A stretch of DNA of 64,000 nucleotides, taken from the NCBI GenBank assembly GCA_029216955.1, contig JANAVB010005597.1, positions 45,150,758 to 45,214,757 of the forward strand, given 5' to 3'. Position 1 is the first letter of the stretch. Every line of letters starts with the position of its first letter. Positions 33,870 through 44,810 of the stretch are shown piece by piece. Under the pieces are notes generated by a model. It saw only the letters and a program-made list of their open reading frames with translations. It did not search any database and was not told the DNA's origin. This DNA comes from Iris pallida. Lineage: Eukaryota > Streptophyta > Magnoliopsida > Asparagales > Iridaceae. Both the position numbers and the translations under genes were made by a program.

Positions 33870-35001
33870 TGTAGGACCGTTGAGCACCTCTAGAGGGGGG
33901 TGAATAGAGTACGTGTGTGCAGCGAAATATAATCACCAATTAAAAAATTAAACTATGGCAGATATGTAAGAGACAGTAAATAAAGATAGAAAATTCAAAC
34001 TCAGTGACACGGCGATATATACTGGTATCCCTCTGAGAGGACTAATCCAGTCTCGAGTACTCTTGCTCGATGTTAATCCACTATGGCACAAGCTTTAACT
34101 GAGAGCTTGCAGTCTCTTACAACACCGTGCTTGGTTACGAGTGCATGACCAGTTCCACACACACACCGTGCTTGGTGACGAGCGCACGACCAGCTCCACA
34201 ACAAGAAAAGTTGTTGAAACTTGGAACGACCTCTTTACAACTCTTGAGTAACCAAAAGACTCTAAATCAACTCTGATAGTACTGGCTTTTGGCTAAGAGA
34301 TGTATAGGTGAGATTTGAAACTCTTGGATCGTTTGAAAATACTTGAGTAATAGAGAAGAGAGAATGAAGAATAAATTGATGATTTGAACTGAAAAGTTCT
34401 TCTCTATTTATAGGTGTTTTCTCCAACCGAACTCGGGCAGAACTCGGGCAGAGTTCGGATGCAAATATCTCGCAAAGAGACGTTGCTCGCATATTTGGAG
34501 GCAATAGAAATTTGAATAACTTTTGACCGAACTCGGGCAGAGTTCGGACCGAACTCGGGCCGAACTCGGTTAGGAGTTCTGTCAGGAGATATTTGAAAAT
34601 CTTTTACAAAAACAGTTTTCAAATTTGTTATTGGTTATTTGTAAAATTATTTTGAAAGACTACTTTCGAAATATGTTTTTGAAATACTTGTAAACGAAAA
34701 ATACGAATGGTAAATAGGTAGGCTTTTTGGAATGTGGACAGGTTTAACCCTAAGCCAGTAATACCACAATTGATTTTACAAAATAAATCCTAGACTCAAT
34801 AAAATATAAAATACAGAATAAAATGAGAAATGAGTCTCCAGTAGATTTGATGAAGTTGACGCTTTGATTGATGCGGTACATCGTCCATTGAATATGATTT
34901 CATGAATCCTGAAATGATTAGCAGTATTTGCTATATTTTGTGTATTGACTAAAGTGTATGTTGATTATCGAAATCGGGTGTGACCATGGAATGGGCCAAC
35001 A
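33870..35001 (-). repeat. 3' LTR of Copia-1
   Basis: 1132 bp, bounded by TGTAGGACC at 33870 and CCAACA at 35001. On the minus strand it reads TGTTGGCCC...GGTCCTACA. It matches 42107-43222. It contains a minus-strand TATA (34405-34412) and clustered GAACTCGGGC(C/A) inverted motifs. Confidence 0.92.
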
Positions 35002-35015
35002 ATCTCCCCCATTTT
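35002..35015 (-). other. Polypurine tract of Copia-1
   Basis: On the minus strand AAAATGGGGGAGAT directly precedes the 3' LTR. Similar AAAGGGGGAGAA (about 35150) and ACGGGGGAGCC (about 35182) tracts lie upstream, the multiple-PPT habit of Sireviruses. Confidence 0.85.
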
Positions 35016-35449
35016 GATAATTGACAAACTTGAGTCTATACCAAAATATATTTATATCAAATAGAACAAAATACAAAGTACCTGAAAAAATATTTGGATT
35101 TTGTTTTTGGATTGTTGTATATGCTCGCGCTTTGGTATACTCTTTTTCTCCCCCTTTGTCAAGTAGTAAAATAAATAGGCTCCCCCGTAAAACGTGAAGC
35201 CAACAATAGACAAACACAAGACAAAGTGAAGCAAAAGAAATAATCACAGCATAGACATATATGGAACAACTAATATAGAATAAACCAACTCATAATAAAC
35301 TGAAATAACATAGAGGTTTCCACTAGAAATCCAAAAGTACAACTAATAATGTCTAACTAAACAGTTTAGACATAAAAAGAATGAAAAACTACTACATCAA
35401 CTGCATCAACTAGTCAAATCAATATCCACTATCCATAGCTGAATCCACG
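35016..35449 (-). other. Copia-1 noncoding between extra ORF and PPT
   Basis: AT-rich, with two extra GGGGGAG-type tracts. No gene is seen. Confidence 0.6.
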
Positions 35450-36649
35450 TCACATCGTGGGGTCGTCCGTACCGGGAGGATCATGTGGGAAGTAGGCGGC
35501 AGTCGGGTCGAAATACTGAAAGGTAACCTCATCAGTAAAATGAGGACCCGGAAAAGCAGGGTGAGGAAGGATGGTGACCGGATGGACTGGATCCTGAGCC
35601 AGGCTATAGTGGAGATCAGCAATACTATTTCTCAGCACCTGGGCCTGAGAAATGTGCCTGAACTCTGAGCCCTGATGACGTTGCGTAGAGACCGCAACAA
35701 AATCATCGAAGCGCTGGTAGAAAGTCGGATCGAATCCTGGGGCTGGGGCCGGAGCAGGATGAGCATCAGCTGGAGGGACCTCAGCAGCAGCAGCTGGAGC
35801 AGGAGCAGCGCCAGGTGGTACAGGAAATTGACGAGAGCGAGTCAGCTCAACAGGAGGAGAGAAGATGGCACACGTCTCAAGATCAATCTCGAAACGTTGA
35901 AATATGAAAGCAAGGTGCATAGGATATACTAGATTCCTACCTGCATTTTTACAGTTAAGCATCCAGGACATCATAGTTTTGGGAACGGAGAATGGGATGC
36001 CAAAGTGGATGTGATATAGAGCAGATAGTTCCAAAAAGGTAACTTCATCGGTAGAGCCTTTCTTCGAAAGAATAGCAGAAAATATCATACGATGAAGCTC
36101 ATAAAAAGTTTGGTTCAGATGTTTGGCAAAAATTCTCCGTGGAGGAGGGTTAGGATGACAAATTAATTCCCTAAAAGAAGCCAAAGTGACATCAGCAGGG
36201 AACTGAATGTGGTAGATGTCAACTAATGCATCACCAAGATCAGGAATATGAAAGTATTCACTGATGTCGGTAGCGCTGAATTCTAATTCTTGCCCAGCAA
36301 TGCAAGAATAGAAATTGCCGTTTGGTTTTACCTGCAGATTGCAGTAAAACATACGGACTGCATTGTCATAAATGCTCTCTTGGACCTCGAAGAAATCTCG
36401 GTATCCAAGTTGGTCAAAAATTTGAGCATATTCAAAGAAAGTAGTGAAATTAACGAAAGCTCCAGAGCAAATACGACAACTAGAGAAAGAATCGAACCAG
36501 AGATCCGAGAAGTCTTTATCGGGGAACAAAGTAGCATCGTACTCTTCGGGATCTCTCAGTCGTGCTGGACTAAAGAGACTAGCAGGGGTATAGTCAGAGG
36601 AAGAGGAAGCACCTTGAGAAGAGTTTCCTCTTTGACGTTTGGGGGCCAT
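35450..36649 (-). CDS. Extra 3' ORF of Copia-1, plant-transposon-domain-like
   Basis: An uninterrupted 399-residue frame. I chose ATG 36649 (MAPKRQRGN) because the Copia-2 homologue also starts MAPK; an upstream ATG would add ten hydrophobic residues. Features are a basic, Ser-rich N-terminus, a globular domain at about residues 55-280 and a Pro/Ala-rich tail. Domain landmarks are RMFYCNLQV, FSATDISEYFHIPDLGD, NQTFYELHRMIFSAILSKKG and STDEVTFLELSALYHIHFG. The pattern resembles the 'putative plant transposon protein' domain found in many plant repeats; this is recall, not a search. It holds the place where some Sireviruses have an env-like ORF, but I see no signal peptide or membrane anchor. 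Function unknown. It is intact although gag and integrase are broken. Confidence 0.75.
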   Translation of the reverse strand: MAPKRQRGNSSQGASSSSDYTPASLFSPARLRDPEEYDATLFPDKDFSDLWFDSFSSCRICSGAFVNFTTFFEYAQIFDQLGYRDFFEVQESIYDNAVRMFYCNLQVKPNGNFYSCIAGQELEFSATDISEYFHIPDLGDALVDIYHIQFPADVTLASFRELICHPNPPPRRIFAKHLNQTFYELHRMIFSAILSKKGSTDEVTFLELSALYHIHFGIPFSVPKTMMSWMLNCKNAGRNLVYPMHLAFIFQRFEIDLETCAIFSPPVELTRSRQFPVPPGAAPAPAAAAEVPPADAHPAPAPAPGFDPTFYQRFDDFVAVSTQRHQGSEFRHISQAQVLRNSIADLHYSLAQDPVHPVTILPHPAFPGPHFTDEVTFQYFDPTAAYFPHDPPGTDDPTM

Positions 36650-37166
36650 GAGGAGATGGAGAAGAAGGAAGATGACCACCCACTGGAACTCGTCGAACCC
36701 TTGCTAAGAAGGAGGAGGAGAGGCTTCTAGTAGGAGAGGAAGGCTTTCCATGTTTTGTTGTGAAGAAAAAATGGAAGAAAAGTTAGATTATATAGGCACT
36801 AGGGCCGGATGTTCGGTTCTGGAAGTTACCACAGCGCCGACCGAACTTGGTCCGAATTCGGTCCAAACTTGATTAGAGTTCGGGCCGAGTTCGGCCACTT
36901 GCATTCCCGAGATAAACAGTGCAGGCTGGTAAATTTAAAAGTTAAATTTAATAACATTGACTATTTTATTAAGTAACGATTGTTATTTCTGAGTTAACTG
37001 TAGGGGTTGTCCCAGCTAACGGAGGTTCACCGGAGAACTTTTAAATAGCGCTTCGCTTCGACCGCAGCCGTGGTGACAGACATACCCTTTTTAAGTTTGT
37101 ACCCAAAAATAATTTTCGTTAAAATAAAATATCAAGTCATAAATTCAATTTTAATTACCATATGCA
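36650..37166 (-). other. Copia-1 spacer between pol and extra ORF
   Basis: Leader of the extra ORF, with several CCGAACT(C/T)GG and AGTTCGGGCCGA motifs at 36838-36897. The minus-strand TATATA at about 36788 could serve a subgenomic promoter, but this is weak. Confidence 0.45.
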
Positions 37167-38987
37167 CTATGAGTCCGAGAATTCAAGAATACCGAGCTCA
37201 CGCCTCAAAATGTTAAAACGGTCTTCAGCCAATGGTTTAGTGAATATATCTGCCAGTTGATGATCAGTATCAATAAATTCTAAGCAAATATCCCCGTGTT
37301 GTTGATGATCACGAAGAAAATGATGTCTAATTTCTATGTGTTTTGTGCGTGAATGACAAGCAGGGTTCTTAGTCAGATTTATTGCACTAGTGTTGTCACA
37401 ATAAATAGAAACATTTATATAGTGCAGATTGTAGTCCTCTAGGGTTTGCTTCATCCACAAAATCTGAGCACAACAACGTCCTGCGGCGATATACTCAGCC
37501 TCAGTTGTTGATAATGCTACTGAATTTTGTTTCTTGCTAAACCAAGAGACTAAGGCCTTTCCTAAGAAATGACATGTGCCACTGGTACTTTTACGGTCCA
37601 CTTTGCATCCTGCAAAATCCGCATCCGAGTAACCTATAAGGTCAAAGGATTTGGTTTTGGGATACCATAAGCCAACTGTAGAAGTTCCTTTAAGGTATCG
37701 AAAGATACGCTTAATGGCACTAAGATGTGATTCCTTAGGGTTTGCCTGATAATGTGCACATATGCAAACGCTAAACATAATATCAGGGCGACTAGCAGTT
37801 AAATATAATAAACTACCAATCATACCTCGATACTTACGCTGATCAACAGGTTTGCCACTTTCATCAGCATCAAGCTTTGTAGATGTAGCCATAGGCGTCC
37901 CGATTGGCTTTACATTCTCGAAGTCGTGCTTTTTCAGTATGTCCTTCGTGTACTTAGCTTGGTTGATGAATGTTCCAGTCGAGTGTTGTTTGATTTGCAG
38001 TCCTAGGAAGAAGTTCAGTTCTCCTATTATACTCATCTCAAATTCACTCTGCATACACTTGGCAAAATCTTGACAAAGTTTTTCATTAGTAGAACCAAAT
38101 ATAATGTCATCCACATAGATTTGCACTTGAAGTATATCATCATTCATGGATTTTATAAATAAAGTAGTATCAATCTTTCCTTTTGAAAATCCATTATCAA
38201 GTAAGAAGGCACTTAGGCGTTCATACCAAGCACGAGGTGCTTGTTTGAGTCCATAAAGTGCTTTCTTAAGCTTGAAGACGCGATCAGGTTTTTGAAAATC
38301 TTCAAAACTAGGGGGTTGTTTCACAAAAACCTCTTCTTTCAAAAATCCATTTAAAAATGCACTTTTCATGTCCATTTGAAAAAGTTTAAAATCATTAAAA
38401 CATGCAAATGCACAAAACATGCGGATGGCTTCTAGTCTAGCAACAGGAGCATAGGTCTCATCATAATCAATTCCTTCTTCTTGATTATAACCTTGTGCAA
38501 CTAGACGTGCTTTGTTGCGTAGAACTTGTCCATCTTCACTGAGTTTATTTCGAAACACCCATTTGGTACCAATTATTGATTGACCAATTGGTTTAGGAAC
38601 AAGTTCCCAAACTTGGTTTCTCTCAAATTGATTAAGTTCCTCTTGCATGGCGAAAATCCAAAACTCATCAGAAAAAGCTTCATCAACATTCTTAGGTTCT
38701 ATTTGTGAAATAAATGCTACATTTGCTGCTAATTCAGAATCTTTAAGAGATGAACGTGTACTTACACCTTTGGATACATCACCTATAATGAGAGTTTCTG
38801 GATGATCTGGCTTGAATCTCAATGATTCAAATCTTTGAGCCATACCCTTCACAAGGCTTTTCTCAGTTCCTGCATCTTCGAAACTTTTATCAGTCCTTGC
38901 CTCTTGGGTCAGATCTTTCTCAAAATTCTTCTTAGTCTTTTTAGGTGCATCTTCATCATCTCTGTCGCTAGATCTGTGACTATTCAA
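37167..38987 (-). CDS. Copia-1 reverse transcriptase-RNase H
   Basis: An open frame of 606 codons after one stop at 38988. The N-terminal ~90 residues are a linker. RT follows with WVFRNKLSEDGQVLRNKARL, VDDIIFG (catalytic YVDD at about 38100) and [18 protein letters not shown]. RNase H follows with GYSDADFAGCKVDRKSTSG, STTEAEYIAAGRCCAQILWM, NTSAINLTKNP, TKHIEIRHHFLRDH and DIFTKPL. These are standard Ty1/Copia RT-RH motifs and all look intact. RT copies element RNA into cDNA in the particle and RNase H removes the RNA strand. The upstream stop separates it from integrase, so the full polyprotein is broken. Confidence 0.92.
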   Translation of the reverse strand: MNSHRSSDRDDEDAPKKTKKNFEKDLTQEARTDKSFEDAGTEKSLVKGMAQRFESLRFKPDHPETLIIGDVSKGVSTRSSLKDSELAANVAFISQIEPKNVDEAFSDEFWIFAMQEELNQFERNQVWELVPKPIGQSIIGTKWVFRNKLSEDGQVLRNKARLVAQGYNQEEGIDYDETYAPVARLEAIRMFCAFACFNDFKLFQMDMKSAFLNGFLKEEVFVKQPPSFEDFQKPDRVFKLKKALYGLKQAPRAWYERLSAFLLDNGFSKGKIDTTLFIKSMNDDILQVQIYVDDIIFGSTNEKLCQDFAKCMQSEFEMSIIGELNFFLGLQIKQHSTGTFINQAKYTKDILKKHDFENVKPIGTPMATSTKLDADESGKPVDQRKYRGMIGSLLYLTASRPDIMFSVCICAHYQANPKESHLSAIKRIFRYLKGTSTVGLWYPKTKSFDLIGYSDADFAGCKVDRKSTSGTCHFLGKALVSWFSKKQNSVALSTTEAEYIAAGRCCAQILWMKQTLEDYNLHYINVSIYCDNTSAINLTKNPACHSRTKHIEIRHHFLRDHQQHGDICLEFIDTDHQLADIFTKPLAEDRFNILRRELGILEFSDS

Positions 38988-39638
38988 CTAATCAAAAGTA
39001 ACATTAATACTTTCTTCAACAATCATAGATCTTTTATTAAAAATTCTATATCCCTTACTCTTAGCAGTATATCCGAGAAATATCCCGTCATCTGCTTTGG
39101 AGTCGAACTTTCCCAAGTTATTCTTGGTGTTCAGGATAAAACAGCGACAACCAAAAACTTTAAAATAAAAAATGTTTGGAATTCTTCCAAACCAAAGCTC
39201 ATATTGTGTTTTCTTTGAGATTGGTCGAATTAACACCCTGTTTAAAATATGACAGGCTGTACTAACAGCTTCTGCCCAAAAGTATTTAGGAAGATTATAC
39301 TGATTCAGCATGACTCTAGCCATTTTGCTTAGAGTACGGTTCTTTTGCTCCACAATACCATTCTGTTGGGGAGTTCTAGGATAAGAAAATTTGTGGTAAT
39401 ATTCACTATCATCACAAAACTTTTTGAAATCAGAATTTTCGAATTCGCCACCATGATCACTTCGGATTCGAGTAATCATGAAGACTTTCGTTTTGTACCT
39501 TTTTGTAAAATATCTGAAATTCAAAAATAGCATCACTTTTGTTTGATAAAAAGTAAACCCAAGTAAATCGAGAAAAATCATCAACAATAACAAAAGCATA
39601 GAGCTTACCGCCAAGACTAGCGACTCTACTAGGACCAA
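38988..39638 (-). pseudogene. Copia-1 integrase, C-terminal part
   Basis: After a frameshift near 39480 the frame reads TRIRSDHGGEFEN (second catalytic Asp) and SYPRTPQQNGIVEQKNRTL (catalytic Glu), then LPKYFWAEAVSTACHILNR and GRIPNIFYFKVFGCRCF, ending at the in-frame stop TAG (38988-38990). The glutamate is followed by Q rather than the usual R. It continues in the same frame into the RT ORF. Integrase joins cDNA to host DNA in the nucleus. Confidence 0.9.
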
Positions 39639-40266
39639 ATAAATCCATATGAAACAACTGCAAAGGTCTTGAAGTACTTACAGCGTTGATGGATTTAAAA
39701 GTAGACCTATGTGCTTTATTCTTTTCACAGTCTGCACATACCAGATCTCTCTTGAATGGAATTTCAGGGAGTCCTTTTACCAACTTCTTTGTATTCAGAC
39801 GTGAGATAGTATCCATGTTTGTATGTCCTAGTCTCATGTGCCATAGCCAGCTTTCATCTTGATTGGCTACTAGGCACCTTCCTGCATTATTAGTATTCTC
39901 CAAAAAGAAAACATAAATATTGTCTTCTCTAATCCCTTTATATACGGGATCACCAGATGACATATCATATATGGTACATTTATCTTTCACAAAATTGATA
40001 CCATAACCATTATCTGCCAAATGGCTTATGCTCAATAGGTTATGTTTCAATTCAGTTACTAGACAAACATCCTTTATTATTGGATAAGGAGAAATACCTA
40101 CAGTACCATTACCTATTATATCACCTCTCAAGTTGTTTCCGAAGGAGACGTATCCTTCTTTCTTCATCGATAGCGTAGCGAATAAGGATGCATCACCAGT
40201 CATGTGTCGTGAACATCCGCTATCGAGAATCCATTTGCTTTTAGCATAAGAGGGTTGAGGGTCCAC
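39457..40266 (-). pseudogene. Copia-1 protease and integrase N-terminal part
   Basis: Protease: SKWILDSGCSRHMTGD (catalytic D-S-G) at about 40230. A Sirevirus/Copia pre-integrase zinc region follows: WLWHMRLGHTNMDTISRL and CADCEKNKAHR (HHCC). Integrase core begins with FHMDLFGPSRVASLGGKLY (first catalytic Asp intact) and VDDFSRFTWVYFL. The frame is lost near 39480 and separated from gag by a frameshift near 40250. Confidence 0.9.
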
Positions 40267-42054
40267 CTACAAGACAAGTAGATGAATCCTTTGGTACCCA
40301 TTTTTTGAAGGGTCCACACAGATTAGCTTTAGGTCTCCAGACTAAAGTATGGTTGTTAACAAGCTTTCTTGCAAGACAATATTGTGATATGTGTCCGTGC
40401 GTACCATAATATGTACAAGTCAGTTTAGAGGTAGAAACTGTATTTGCAAGCTTGTTTTGTTTGGAGAACCTGTAAGTGAAAGCATGATGGTGTTCGTGTT
40501 TCTTCTGTGCTTTCTTGTATTTAGTCCTTCTAGGTGTATGCTTCGCATTAGGACTAATCTTAGGCTGTGTCACAGGTATTGCCTGTTTGCCTAACTTGAT
40601 TTCTAACTTTTTAGAAATCGTAATAGACTCTTCGTATCTAGCAGTCATATCAAGGAGTCTTTGTTCAGTTACTAGGTGCATCTTCTTCTCTAGGTCATAA
40701 AGCTTTTGTACTTTGACATAGTCCTTTTCTTTCTTTTCAATATTGAGGATAGCCTCATGATAGTCTGCTTTAAGTTTGGCTATCTCTTCCGTGTTACTGG
40801 TAGTAGATGTCTCTTTGATATCTTCAATTAGATTAGACAGTCTAGCTATCTCGGTTGTGTGTGTCTTAATCTCTTTTCGAGATTGCTTATACTTGTCGAG
40901 CAAAGTTTTGTGATCTTCAAGTAATTCACTAAAGGCGTTCTCTAGTTCATCGAAAGTAAAATCATCAAACAAAGGATTAGATGATACCTTTTCAAAAGCC
41001 ATGAGGCAAACATTTGCATTGCTGCAGGGTCTGTCTTCTTCTTCTGAATCACTGGCATCGCTTTCGTGCCAGATGCTTGTGTTCGTATACTTTCGACCAG
41101 ATGTAGCTTTTCTGTTTGATCTTGATCTATCGTATGGACTGCTTTTCTTGGTGGTTGGACAGTCCTTCTTCATATGCCCTGATTTCTTGCATCTAAAGCA
41201 TATAGTTTCATCTTTGTTGCTTTATTGGACGTCTTTCTTCTTTCTGCTTGTGAACTTGAGATATTTCTTGAAGTTTCTTACAAGTAGGGCTCTTTCATCA
41301 CCACTTGATGATTCTTCATCGGAATCGTTGTATGTTGATTTTCTTGCTTGGGCTTTGAAGGCAATAGTTTTCTCCTTTGGTGTTGCTTCTTCAAAATCTT
41401 GCAAGTCGAGTTCATGGGTCATGAGTTTGCCCATCAGTGTCTCCAGAGTCATCGTGGTGAGATCGTTTTCTTCAATGATTGCTGTGGCTTTTGGATTCCA
41501 GTTCTTTGTTAGAGCCCGCAGCACTTTCCTGATCTTCTCGTGATTGCTGTAATCCTTGCCAAGAGATTGTAGAGGATTAGTTATATCAAGGAAACGAGTA
41601 AACATCTGTGTAATTGACTCACCGGGTTTCATCTTAAAGGATTTATACTCCTGTGTCAGTCTACTAATTTGGATTCCTTTACTTGGGAAGTCCCTTCATG
41701 GGTTACCTCAAGGAGTTTCCAAATTTCGTGAGACGTCTTACAGGTTGAAACTCTGTTGAACTCGGTTTTGTCAATTGCACAGAATAGTGCATTAATGGCA
41801 CGAGCATCAAGACTAGCCTTTTCTTTTTCAGCATCGGTGTACTTGTCATGAGGCTTTTCCATAAGAATGCCTTCATCCACTGTGGGTGCTGGCTTCTTAT
41901 AACCATCAATGACTATTGACCATAGAACAAAGTCAAGAGACTTTAGAAAGAAAGTCATCCATGTTTTCCAGTATGTGTAGTTTGTTCCATTAAATAGGGG
42001 AGGTCTATTTGTAGATTGCCCTTCACCGTTGAATATAGATTTTACGGCTGCCAT
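40241..42054 (-). pseudogene. Copia-1 gag, broken
   Basis: The ATG at 42054 (MAAVKSIFNGEG) is preferred over the longer frame, which would overlap the PBS. RPPLFNGTNYTYWKTWM is the Sirevirus-type gag start; KASLDARAINALFCAID and MKPGESITQMFTRFLDI are gag (UBN2-like) motifs. A frameshift near 41650 and a stop at 41220 interrupt it. CFRCKKSGHMKKDC at about 41190 is the CCHC knuckle. A long coiled-coil (about 40580-41000) and a second knuckle, CTYYGTHGHISQYC (about 40385-40425), follow. Confidence 0.88.
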
Positions 42055-42092
42055 ATATACTCTATAAGGTATGTTATATAAGAATATAACCT

Positions 42093-42104
42093 GCTCTGAT
42101 ACCA
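42093..42104 (-). other. Primer-binding site of Copia-1 (tRNA-Met)
   Basis: TGGTATCAGAGC on the minus strand, 2 nt after the LTR; complementary to the 3' end of initiator tRNA-Met, as usual for plant Copia elements. Confidence 0.92.
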
Positions 42105-42106
42105 AT

Positions 42107-43222
42107 TGTAGGACCGTTGAGCACCTCTAGAGGGGGGGTGAATAGAGTGCGTGTGTGCAGCGAAATATAATCACCAATTAAAAAATTAAACTATGGCAGA
42201 TATGTAAGAGACAGTAAATAAAGATAGAAAATTCAAACTCAGTGACACGGCGATATATACTGGTATCCCTCTGAGAGGACTAATCCAGTCTCGAGTACTC
42301 TTGCTTGATGTTAATCCACTATGGCACAAGCTTTAACTGAGAGCTTGCAGTCTCTTACAACACCGTGCTTGGTTACGAGCGCACGACCAGCTCCACACAC
42401 ACACTGTGCTTGGTGACGAGCGCACGACCAGCTCCACAACAAGAAAAGTTGTTGAAACTTGGAACGACCTCTTTACAACTCTTGAGTAACCAAAAGACTC
42501 TAAATCAACTCTGATAGTACTGGCTTTTGGCTAAGAGATGTATAGGTGAGATTTGAAACTCTTGGATCGTTTGAAAACACTTGAGTAATAGAGAAGAGAG
42601 AATGAAGAATAAATTGATGATTTGAACTGAAAAGTTCTTCTCTATTTATAGGTGTTTTCTCCAACCGAACTCGGGCAGAACTCGGGCAGAGTTCGGATGT
42701 AAATATCTCGCAAAGAGACGTTGCTCGCATATTTGGATGCAACAGAAATTTGAATAACTTTTGACCGAACTCGGGCAGAGTTCGGACCGATTAGGAGTTC
42801 TGTCAGGAGATATTTGAAAATCTTTTGCAAAAATAGTTTTCAAATTTGTTATTGGTTATTTGTAAAATCATTTTGAAAGACTATTTTCGAAATATGTTTT
42901 TGAAATACTTGTAAACGAAAAATACGAATGGTAAATAGGTAGGCTTTTTGGAATGTGGACAGGTTTAACCCTAAGCCAGTAATACCACAATTGATTTTAC
43001 AAAATAAATCCTAGACTCAATAAAATATAAAATACAGAATAAAATGAGAAATGAGTCTCCAGTAGATTTGATGAAGTTGACGCTTTGATTGATGCGGTAC
43101 ATCGTCCGTTGAATATGATTTCATGAATCCTGAAATGATTAGCAGTATTTGCTATATTTTGTGTATTGACTAAAGTGTATGTTGATTATCGAAATCGGGT
43201 GTGACCATGGAATGGGCCAACA
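42107..43222 (-). repeat. 5' LTR of Copia-1
   Basis: 1116 bp, the promoter LTR in element orientation. TATA lies at 42643-42650 (minus strand). It matches the other LTR except for ~15 base changes and an ~18-bp loss near 42788 inside the GAACTCGGGC motif cluster. Confidence 0.92.
42643..42650 (-). promoter_or_regulatory. LTR promoter TATA box, Copia-1
   Basis: TATAAATAGA on the minus strand, with GAACTCGGGC-type inverted motifs 15-45 bp upstream. Confidence 0.65.
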
Positions 43223-43227
43223 GTTCG
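43223..43227 (+). repeat. Right TSD of Copia-1 (GTTCG)
   Basis: GTTCG directly after the LTR end CCAACA, matching 33865-33869. Confidence 0.92.
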
Positions 43228-43613
43228 TCGGATGTTTAGCAAGTGCAGCTTACGACTGGTATCGCAGTTTGCCAGATGGTTGTATAACCTCTTTCTCTGA
43301 ATTTAAACAAATGTTCCTAGAATAATTTTATAAGGGAACAAACGACATGACTATGTTTGCCCTTATCAAAATTAAACAACGACATAATGAAACAACCGAA
43401 CGGTTCATTGAACGATTCTGCCGTGAGGCACTCAAAATGCCTCTCGGAACTCCAGATGCTTTGACTATAGACACTTACAAATCAAACCTGTTGCCTATAA
43501 TCAGCATGTGGACTGGATCAACGCAGTTCCAGGATTGGTCTTCATTCATAGTGAATACTAAAGCAACAGAAGAAAGTGCTGATAAATTCAAACAATTAGG
43601 TATTCAGATGCAT
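43228..43613 (+). pseudogene. Tat-C gag, part 2
   Basis: It continues the gag core interrupted at 33869: YDWYRSLPDGCITSFSEF, a stop at about 43323, then MTMFALIKIKQRHNETTERF and IERFCREALKMPLGTPDAL. It aligns with Tat-B gag at 11495-11770. Homology ends near 43610, where an AT-rich repeat begins. Confidence 0.8.
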
Positions 43614-43757
43614 TTATTTGATTTAAAATATTTTTTAAATATTTTTTTAAAATATTTTTTAAAATATTTTTTAAAATATTTTTTAAAATATTTTTTTTTA
43701 AATATTTAGTTGATTTTTTTTAAATAGGGAACAAACGACATGACTATGTTTGCCCTT
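43614..43757 (+). repeat. AT-rich tandem repeat plus duplicated gag scrap
   Basis: Several units of ATATTTTTTAAAA (13 bp) at about 43625-43700 are followed at 43726-43757 by an exact 32-bp copy of the gag sequence at 43333-43364. This looks like replication slippage or templated filler at a breakpoint. Confidence 0.7.
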
Positions 43758-44159
43758 CCCGGAGAAATTTTTTTAAAATATTTTTTTATTTATTTGATTT
43801 AAATAGTGATTTTAGAATTTTATAAATGTTTATTTAGTTAATTATTACGGTAGATAATTTTAGCCATAGTTGAGATTTGGAGTACAAGGTGACTAGGAAT
43901 CATGGCACGAATAGGGCAGTGGCGTGTTTTGACTAGTGTTTAGTCATGGTGAGGGTTGGCTGAGCCATAGCGATGTCCTAACTAGGAAAACCAGGCCAAG
44001 TTGTGACATGAACATTATAAATAGTTTAATTATTCATTATTAATATTAATTGACTTGTAGGAGACCCGTTTGTGTCGATTTAGCCCGAGCTGAGCCCGAA
44101 CTGAGCCCAAGCCCATGTAGTCATGCGGCACGTCCAATGACATTCATGTTGATGGAATT

Positions 44160-44810
44160 TGGTATGATTGTGTTGTATTCCGTATTAGTGATCTAATAAT
44201 ATTTTCTAAGTATTCTTAATTTAATATTATAACTATTATTATTAATGATATTCAGTGACGTTTTGTGTAAAAAAAGCCCTCGTATATTTTGGGATTTTTT
44301 TAGACTGTACATATGGTATATACGTCTTTATTTGCTTTATTGAATTTTGTTATTATTAGTATTATTATTATTTTTATTATTATTACTGCTAAGGTCATTA
44401 TTATATAATATTATTATTATAATTATTGGTTATATTTATTTGGTTATCAAATAAATGTTATTAATATATATATTCATATTTATAAGAATAGGCCTTACTC
44501 TAGGAATATATAATATTGGGTTTTTATTTAGATTTTATGGATATATATTATATAAGTATGTAACCGAAGTATATAGGCATATGTATATATTTAAATAGAT
44601 ATATTATATATGGAAATAAATATATTAATAATTTATTTGGAAATATATTTTATATTAATTTTAAATATTTTAGATTAAATATGGTACTTATATACAAAGT
44701 ATATATGTGTATTTATAAATATATATTGTGTATGTGTGTAGATATATATATGTATACATGTAAATAAGCATTTATGTATAGATGTAGATATATATATTAT
44801 TTAAACCCAA
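44160..44810. repeat. AT-rich low-complexity stretch in LTR3
   Basis: Runs of TTATTA, TATATA and similar. No gene is seen. Confidence 0.6.

Larger units (their letters stand above)
33870..43222 (-). mobile_element. Copia-1: Sirevirus-like Ty1/Copia element, minus strand
   Basis: A complete element of 9353 bp with LTRs at both ends, TSD GTTCG, a tRNA-Met-type PBS (TGGTATCAGAGC) and a GGGGGAGAT PPT. Gene order on the minus strand is gag, protease, integrase, RT-RNase H (Copia order), then an extra ORF. Sirevirus affinity is supported by gag motifs, repeated GGGGGAG-type tracts before the 3' LTR and the additional 3' ORF. The LTR copies differ by about 15 substitutions plus one ~18-bp indel by eye, so it is fairly young. 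Confidence 0.93.

Noticed and set aside
35016..35247. Minus-strand hydrophobic ORFs at 34918-35247 suggesting a membrane protein
   Set aside because: AT-rich DNA across the LTR/PPT boundary of Copia-1; not conserved in Copia-2.
35450..36649. Calling the Copia extra ORF a retroviral-type envelope
   Set aside because: No signal peptide, cleavage site or membrane anchor visible; domain landmarks match a plant-repeat protein instead.
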